Shown: piece after piece, positions 60,001-64,000 of the stretch
Position numbering within the stretch: position 1 is the first letter of the stretch
Layout: each line of letters opens with the position of its first letter
Source: Spirosoma linguale DSM 74
GTDB taxonomy: Bacteria > Bacteroidota > Bacteroidia > Cytophagales > Spirosomataceae
Reading direction: 5' to 3'
Length of the DNA stretch: 64,000 nt
Assembly (NCBI GenBank): GCA_000024525.1
Contig: CP001769.1
Coordinates: 62,001-126,000, forward strand
The notes under the pieces: generated by a model
The model's database searches: none
Seen by the model: only the letters and a program-made list of their open reading frames with translations
Told to the model about the DNA's origin: nothing
Position numbers and translations under genes: made by a program

Positions 60001-60162
60001 TTGCACGGTAGAGGGGTGTATGAAGGTACCGGAATCGGGCTGGCAATCTGTCAGAAGGTAGTTGAAAATCATCAGGGCGCCCTGACCGCTACCAGTCGTC
60101 CCGGCGAAGGAGCTACTTTTACGGTTTACCTGCCAGTGCTCCAAAATCATTCGTCCCGCTGA
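57019..60162 (+). CDS. Soluble histidine kinase with six PAS repeats
   Basis: The 1047-residue protein has no membrane segment. Six PAS-like repeats occupy about residues 10-790, each opening with a pattern like NGLLVYKGVRDDAGRL, NGITVFEAIHDEQG, VGIAVLDVIRSEED, NSIIVLEAIRDPTG, AGLVLWEAVRDNTP and TGIVLYEPVREETT. The HisKA domain follows with H809 in VASHDLQEPLRK, and an ATPase domain with DNGIGFDEKY and GTGIGLAIC. I place the start at 57019 (MSVINQSSP). It lies between the phytochrome pair and the PYP gene on the same strand. The PAS ligands are unknown. It may integrate signals from both photoreceptors. Confidence 0.9.
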   Translation: MSVINQSSPALVQSVLQASQNGLLVYKGVRDDAGRLTGLQLMLSNAVAESNLNSPYAEAIGQLFDHLHPHWAETNLEHQYRKVIETGQPARFEFKFDQPGQSLPVWYDISAVRLEENSVVVSYHDITQSKADAEASRLSSVLQQAFDVSVNGITVFEAIHDEQGEVVDFQFVMINDAGIRLGGYKREELLGRTLWEIYPATKINGLFDDYVNVYKTGQPVEKENYYPEYDLWRDVKIVRVPKGVMVTYVDITEIRKPKEAIRQQAKLLKRVLEGVPVGIAVLDVIRSEEDPDNRPPDFRISLINSLLEEILGQSAMKVVGKRLTDVFLDANASGLLSRCITGIEGGIVQEFELPFTLGKHAGWYRVSMAPQDDHLILAMTEVTGMKRAQLGHHRQAELLNSVLNGSQNSIIVLEAIRDPTGRIVDFRYVLQNDTHRKRIGRADNQLLGRTMLELFPQFQYLLDHYAEVVITGQPFRTETEFNYGQSTVWCDISAVKREDGVILTIQDKSPQKRAEQQLQDQAQLLKSISDNTPAGLVLWEAVRDNTPERKVIDFRYRMTNLMNTYVTGYPAEALIGRDLLTLFPRFRGTELEMALRETLETGRTQRMVFTYYRETADGWFDAQFIRIGDGRSTDKVLMTYMDVTEAHQAQLVQRQQADLMKLVIDAQPTGIVLYEPVREETTDGQPGKIIDFTLMLVNEKQRQLTGRSDAELIGHRVKSLFSSESSNELFDELVKVAETGQRKEWLLPYFSNVIRGWFQSSLIRHGDQVLFTFLDVTDLKHQQQALELTNHELRRSNENLQKFAYVASHDLQEPLRKIQSFGDVLTSIYGHVLDLTGLDMINRMQGSAQRMSELIRHLLTYSRLSTQLVETGPVPLTDLLTQTLDDLAIPIQESNAIIELGELPVVHGDKGQLRQLFQNLLSNAIKYRLPDISPKVQITGQQVKRRDLPATLRLTRIAREKNGNAPQYYRIDITDNGIGFDEKYLDRIFEVFQRLHGRGVYEGTGIGLAICQKVVENHQGALTATSRPGEGATFTVYLPVLQNHSSR

Positions 60163-60199
60163 AGATTAACCAGGTATTAGCTCAATCCATATCCAACCC

Positions 60200-60571
60200 A
60201 TGAATCAAACTGTACATTTCTCCGATTTAAACCTCCTTGACTGGCTGGAAAAGCAGACCAATGAGCAGCTTGAAGACGCTCCTTTTGGGGTGGTTCGTAT
60301 GAGCCGAGACGGGATAGTCGTTGCGTATTGTAAATCGGAATCACACATTACAGGTATCTCAAAAGAGTACGCTGTGGGCAAGTACTATTTTACTCAGATT
60401 GCCCCTTGCGCCAATAATCAGATGGTTGCCGCTAAGTACGCCCAGCCAACGCTCGACGAAGAACTGGACTATATTCTAACCTACGTGAGTGAGCCAACCA
60501 AGGTTCGTCTGAGGCTGCTTAAGTCGCCGGAGAGCCGCTATCAGTATTTCCTGGTCAATCGGAAGGCATGA
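60200..60571 (+). CDS. pyp: Photoactive yellow protein (PYP)
   Basis: The 123-residue single PAS-domain protein aligns end to end with Halorhodospira PYP. The chromophore cysteine is C70 in QIAPCANN (C69 in the reference). Y43 and E47 in VVAYCKSESHITG match Y42 and E46, and T51 matches T50. Gly-Lys before the cysteine loop and the C-terminal PTKVRLRL/YFLVNRK strands also match. The reference Arg52 is replaced by Ile53. PYP binds p-coumaric acid as a thioester and responds to blue light. The stop overlaps the start of a CoA-ligase-like gene by ATGA, which supports chromophore loading as a unit. I regard this as a genuine PYP. Confidence 0.92.
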   Translation: MNQTVHFSDLNLLDWLEKQTNEQLEDAPFGVVRMSRDGIVVAYCKSESHITGISKEYAVGKYYFTQIAPCANNQMVAAKYAQPTLDEELDYILTYVSEPTKVRLRLLKSPESRYQYFLVNRKA

Positions 60572-61671
60572 TCTGGACACCCGCCAACGTCCGGCGAATC
60601 ATTCTCGATACGGCGGGCCGGATTCTGCAAAACCCCCACGCCGGCTTGCCATCGGCGGTTTCGCCGGAACTGGACCTGTATCGGGATGTAGGACTCGACT
60701 CCATCAGTCGAATGGAACTGGCCGGTTACCTCAACGAGTTTTTCGGCGTTTTCGACACGTCCGTTGAGAACTACCTGCTGGCCGGAACCACCCTCGACCA
60801 CTGGGTGAACTGCATTCTGCGAGCCCGCTCACAAGTAGATGATTCCCTGACGTTTCGGACCTCCGGTACCAGCGGAGCCGCCCGGCCCATCCGGCACTCG
60901 ATGGCGTCGCTGCTGCACGAAGCCCACTTTCTGACAACGTTATTTCCCCGCCCCGATAGGGTTATCAGTCTGGTGGCGGCCAATCATATTTACGGATTTA
61001 TCTACACGGTCCTGCTCCCGGCGCTCTGGGACGTTCCTTTGTATTTGCTGGCGGATGTCCCGGCAACGGCCATAACGGCCAATACGCTGTTGGTAGGCAC
61101 CCCTTTTACCTGGGAGTTCGCCTACCAGTCCCTGCTGGCCGGAAAATTGCTGCCGTGTCGGGGAGTATCATCGGCCGCGCCTATGTCGCCGGGCCTGTTC
61201 GGCCAGCTCATCAACGCCAGCGTGTCCCTAACGGAAATCTACGGCTCCTCCGAAACCGGTGGGCTTGGGTACCGGCACCGGCCCGACGCGCCGTTTACGT
61301 TGTTCCCCTATGTAACCCGGTTGCTGGAAGAACCCGTCAGAATGTGCCGGACCGATACGGGTATGTCTTTCCCCGTTCCTGACCGGCTGGAGTGGGTGTC
61401 GCCCACCGAGGTACGGGTGCTTGGTCGCCTGGACGATAGCGTGTCGATTGCCGGCGTCAACGTGTACCCAGCCGCCATCAGGCAGGTGATCAGCGAATGC
61501 CCGCTGGTTGCCAACTGCGACATCTACGCCAAAGCGGATGTGGGCGTTCAAAAGCTTTACGGAGCGGTTCAGCTTCGGACGCTGACGGCGGCCAACCGCG
61601 AGGCTTTCCTGCACTGGGTCCGGCAGCACCTGAGTGCCCCCGAAATCCCGCAGAATCTGTATATCTATTAA
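60568..61671 (+). CDS. 4-coumarate-CoA-ligase-like enzyme for PYP activation
   Basis: The 367-residue protein has an N-terminal region (about 1-80) resembling an acyl-carrier domain with DLYRDVGLDSISRMELAGYL. A short adenylate-forming domain follows, with a P-loop-like FRTSGTSGAARPI, IYGSSETGGLGYR and GRLDDSVSIAGVNVYP. It overlaps the PYP gene by four bases. The PYP-linked ligase family (short 4-coumarate-CoA ligases) supplies coumaroyl-CoA for the PYP cysteine. The usual C-terminal catalytic lysine motif is not seen; the frame ends at IPQNLYIY, and a palindromic element begins about 27 bases later. The gene may be truncated, or the family may lack the motif. No tyrosine ammonia lyase gene is in the window. 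Confidence 0.82.
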   Translation: MIWTPANVRRIILDTAGRILQNPHAGLPSAVSPELDLYRDVGLDSISRMELAGYLNEFFGVFDTSVENYLLAGTTLDHWVNCILRARSQVDDSLTFRTSGTSGAARPIRHSMASLLHEAHFLTTLFPRPDRVISLVAANHIYGFIYTVLLPALWDVPLYLLADVPATAITANTLLVGTPFTWEFAYQSLLAGKLLPCRGVSSAAPMSPGLFGQLINASVSLTEIYGSSETGGLGYRHRPDAPFTLFPYVTRLLEEPVRMCRTDTGMSFPVPDRLEWVSPTEVRVLGRLDDSVSIAGVNVYPAAIRQVISECPLVANCDIYAKADVGVQKLYGAVQLRTLTAANREAFLHWVRQHLSAPEIPQNLYIY

Positions 61672-61697
61672 AGTCGCAATCGGCTAGAGGTATTGTA

Positions 61698-61797
61698 CCA
61701 GACAGCATCCTGCTGTCGAGCCGTCAGGCTAAGAGAAGACCCGCCCTAATTAGTCGGCTTAAGCTAATCGGACGACCCGATAGCAGGATGCTGCCGG
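61698..61797. repeat. Twin-palindrome element after the ligase gene
   Basis: GACAGCATCCTGCTGTC (near 61701) and GATAGCAGGATGCTGCC (near 61780) are inverted, imperfect copies, each able to fold alone. About 60 bases lie between. It follows the ligase stop and may have replaced its original 3' end. No gene is seen in the gap 61672-61895. Confidence 0.65.
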
Positions 61798-61895
61798 GAT
61801 AAGCTTACATTTTGCATTTTCTAAATAAAAAATAACAATCGACTGGGGGATTTTTGGCATGAGCTTGTCTTCTGTCTACTAGACCCTTCGATTTA

Positions 61896-62576
61896 ATGTC
61901 AGCTAATGCGTTTCCATTCCGGCATGTACCGGGCCCGGCACCGTCCGGGTCATTGCCTTTGCTGCGGAGCGATACCGAAGCCTCACCCGCTCTGACGGCT
62001 GACAGCGAGTTGTTCATTCGCAACGCCTTTGCTAACGACCCCAAACTGGGTTGTGAACTGCTCTTCCGGCAATATTTTGCACCCCTTTGCAGCCATGCCA
62101 TTCGCTTCATGTACGACCGGCAAGCCGCCGAAGATGTCGTGGCCGATCTCTTCTACACCTTCTACCAGAAAGAGCTTTATAAACAGGTCAGGGGATCGTA
62201 CCGAGCCTATCTCTACCAGGCCGTACGGAACCGGGCCTATAACTGCCTGCGCTGGGAATTGAATCGACAGGAGACATTGCCCGACGACCTGGACCCCGCC
62301 GATCTCGATGCTACTCAACCCGACCGCCTGTTGCAGCAGGATGAACTGTACCGGGCGCTGGAGCAGGCCGTTCAACAGCTATCGCCCCAACGGCAGCGGG
62401 TTTTTCTGTTGAGCCGATTCGAAGGGAAGTCCTATAAAGAGATTGCCACTGAAATGAGCCTGTCGCCCAAAACCGTTGAAAATCACCTGCTGCGGGCCAT
62501 CTCCGCCGTTCGGCAGTTTCTCCGGCACCAGAAGCTGATTAGCTGGGGACTACTTCTGCTGACGATTTTCTCCTAA
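61896..62576 (+). CDS. FecI-type ECF sigma factor
   Basis: The 226-residue protein has region 2 (LLFRQYFAPLCSHAIRFMYDRQAAEDVVADLFYTFYQ) and region 4 (LEQAVQQLSPQRQRVFLLSRFEGKSYKEIATEMSLSPKTVENHLLRAISAVRQFL). The N-terminal 40 residues are unstructured. The C-terminus is hydrophobic. It is followed by a FecR gene and a SusC-type receptor gene, the standard layout of a nutrient-sensing regulatory operon in Bacteroidota. It should drive its receptor operon when released by FecR. Confidence 0.92.
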   Translation: MSANAFPFRHVPGPAPSGSLPLLRSDTEASPALTADSELFIRNAFANDPKLGCELLFRQYFAPLCSHAIRFMYDRQAAEDVVADLFYTFYQKELYKQVRGSYRAYLYQAVRNRAYNCLRWELNRQETLPDDLDPADLDATQPDRLLQQDELYRALEQAVQQLSPQRQRVFLLSRFEGKSYKEIATEMSLSPKTVENHLLRAISAVRQFLRHQKLISWGLLLLTIFS

Positions 62577-62600
62577 CGCTCAACGATAGACGACCTCATC

Positions 62601-63620
62601 ATGAAACCAACTAAAGAACTGTTATTTACCTACTTTGCCGGGCAGGCCACGTCTGTTCAGCAGAAAGTAATTGGTGAATGGCTGGCCGATGCCGGGAACC
62701 GGGAAACGTATTTCCAGTGGCTCGACGAATGGGAGCGCAGTTTCCCGCAATATGTCCCCGACGTATCCCATTATCTCGACCTGTTTCGCCAGCGACTCGA
62801 CACCCCCGTTTCTGAACAAATGCCGTTGGTTCGTCAGCTACCGGCTGAGCCGCGTACGCTCTGGCAACGGGGGAGCTGGCTGGTGGCTGCTTCGGTTTCG
62901 CTGTTGCTGCTGGCCGGAGGCTGGTTCGCCAGAGAGACTATTCTGTATAACACCATCACGACGGGAGCGCACCAGCTCCGTTCGGTGAGTTTGCCCGACG
63001 GCTCAACGGTTGCCCTCAACAGCAACTCATCGCTGCGGGTGCCGCGTCTTGGCTACGGCTGGCTCTCCCGCGATGTCGTGCTAATGGGCGATGCCGTCTT
63101 CGACATCCGGCACCTGGCCAACAACCAACCCTTTGTGGTACAGGCCGCTAACGGGCTGGCCGTAGAAGTTCTCGGTACGGAGTTTTCCGTGCGAAGTCGG
63201 GCCGCCCGTGCTGAGGTGGTCCTGAAACGGGGTAAGGTCAACCTGCACTACGCTACCGCCAATCAGCCGCCCCGAAATCTCCTCATGAAGCCCGGCGACC
63301 GGGTTACGCTCGATGAAAAAGGGGCGTTGCAGTTGCAGACCCGGGCCGATACCACCCGGTTTGCCCACTGGCGATACCGTCTGTTTAGCTTCAACGACAC
63401 ATCGCTGCGGGAGGTGGCCTCTCAAATCCAGACCGTATTTGGCGTAACGGTGCAGCTTTCCGATCCCGCACTCGCCCGCCGAACCCTGACGGGTACCATC
63501 CGCGCCGGTTCGTCGGATGAGCTGGCCGACGCTCTGGCCGAACTGCTCAACCTACGGGTTAGCCACCGCGATCAGTCTATCATTTTCTCAACTCCTTCTG
63601 AAACCCAGCTCAATCAATGA
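62601..63620 (+). CDS. FecR-family anti-sigma factor
   Basis: The 339-residue protein has a cytosolic N-terminal sigma-binding part and a membrane segment at about 94-112 (WLVAASVSLLLLAGGWF). A periplasmic FecR domain follows (RSVSLPDGSTVALNSNSSLRVP, VEVLGTEFSVRSR). The C-terminal DUF4974 domain contains FNDTSLREVASQIQTVFGVTVQL. It relays receptor state to the sigma factor. The stop overlaps the next gene by ATGA. Confidence 0.93.
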   Translation: MKPTKELLFTYFAGQATSVQQKVIGEWLADAGNRETYFQWLDEWERSFPQYVPDVSHYLDLFRQRLDTPVSEQMPLVRQLPAEPRTLWQRGSWLVAASVSLLLLAGGWFARETILYNTITTGAHQLRSVSLPDGSTVALNSNSSLRVPRLGYGWLSRDVVLMGDAVFDIRHLANNQPFVVQAANGLAVEVLGTEFSVRSRAARAEVVLKRGKVNLHYATANQPPRNLLMKPGDRVTLDEKGALQLQTRADTTRFAHWRYRLFSFNDTSLREVASQIQTVFGVTVQLSDPALARRTLTGTIRAGSSDELADALAELLNLRVSHRDQSIIFSTPSETQLNQ

Positions 63621-64000
63621 AGAAATCGTTACCGCTCCTCCTGACAACCGGCTGGTTGATTAGCGTGGGCTATGGGCATACCGTCGCTCAAACGCTGGCA
63701 TTTGCCCGCCCTCCGCAGCATACCGATAACAAACAACCCGGCAAAGGCACGGTTGGCATCGGGGCCAGTCAGCCGCTTAAGCAAACGCTATTGCAGCTAA
63801 AAGAGCATTATGGAGTCGATATTCTGTTCGAAGAATCGGTCATCTCGCGGCACCTGAGCCCGCTCGAACCGCTCAACTTCAGTGCCCGGCTCGAAACAAA
63901 CCTCGATTTGCTTCTTAAACCGTATGGACTGCGGTTCAAGAAGCTGCGGTCGGGGGCGTACCTGATTCTGCCCCCTAAAAACGGCAATCGCGCAATTATC
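63617..64000 (+). CDS. TonB-linked SusC-type receptor, N-terminal part (3' partial)
   Basis: The frame begins with ATG at 63617, overlapping the FecR stop, and runs past the window edge. The 128 residues visible include a signal peptide and a secretin/TonB short N-terminal (STN) domain. That domain has KQTLLQLKEHYGVDILFEESVI and LDLLLKPYGLRFKKLRSGAYLIL. The STN domain contacts FecR in such systems, so the rest should be a SusC-family barrel. Most of the gene is outside the window. Confidence 0.85.
   Translation, partial: MKKSLPLLLTTGWLISVGYGHTVAQTLAFARPPQHTDNKQPGKGTVGIGASQPLKQTLLQLKEHYGVDILFEESVISRHLSPLEPLNFSARLETNLDLLLKPYGLRFKKLRSGAYLILPPKNGNRAII

Overview
The window looks like a chromosomal segment from a Bacteroidota bacterium of the order Cytophagales, most like Spirosoma or a close relative. 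This is inferred from content, not from a database match. The grounds are SusC/SusD nutrient-uptake genes, a GH97 glucosidase, FecI/FecR-type sigma and anti-sigma genes, Bacteroidota promoter boxes (TAnnTTTG) before several genes, an ebo gene set, and a moderate to high GC backbone with few Shine-Dalgarno sites.

Layout. 1-2.7 kb: two Gfo/Idh/MocA oxidoreductases, the first a lipoprotein cut by the window edge. 2.8-7.7 kb: a visibly AT-rich accessory island with every gene on the minus strand. It holds an orphan protein, a PIN/UPF0175 toxin-antitoxin pair, a SLATT membrane effector with a cupin-like partner, and a HEPN protein with a DUF262 partner. The units are separated by related boundary sequences, and a diverged duplicate of the oxidoreductase 3' end sits inside the island. 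7.9-13.2 kb: GH97 glucosidase, a sigma-54 response regulator and a PLP decarboxylase. 13.2-25.2 kb: a potassium locus with kup, two tiny membrane proteins (one KdpF), kdpA, kdpB, kdpC, an outer-membrane porin, a KdpD sensor domain and a separate histidine kinase. An antisense toxin-antitoxin remnant lies between kdpA and kdpB. 25-35 kb: ordinary metabolic and regulatory genes, including ThuA, 3-hydroxyacyl-CoA dehydrogenase, an ECF sigma operon, an HxlR/NmrA divergent pair, an SMP-30 lactonase, a YihY protein and DUF72. 35-39 kb: a partial ebo cluster (eboD, eboE, eboF). 39-46.5 kb: two short-chain dehydrogenases, a SIR2-domain protein, an epimerase, a MarR-headed group and a BASS transporter. 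46.8-52.7 kb: a frameshifted SusC with SusD, an exopolyphosphatase and rpsU. 53-54 kb: a Xer recombinase. 54.3-61.7 kb: a photosensory cluster. 61.9-64 kb: the start of a FecI/FecR/SusC operon.

The photosensory cluster is the most striking coherent system. A bacteriophytochrome is followed by a single-domain response regulator, a soluble kinase with six PAS repeats, a photoactive yellow protein with an almost complete chromophore site, and a short CoA-ligase-like enzyme of the type that activates the PYP chromophore. Red/far-red and blue-light inputs may therefore feed one signalling unit.

The second theme is repeat biology. Long inverted-repeat or twin-palindrome elements without a transposase sit after many genes. 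Some enter coding sequence: an in-frame insert in kdpB, the C-terminus of kdpC, the last residues of the first oxidoreductase, and the start of the Xer gene. No rRNA, tRNA, CRISPR array or intact insertion sequence was seen.
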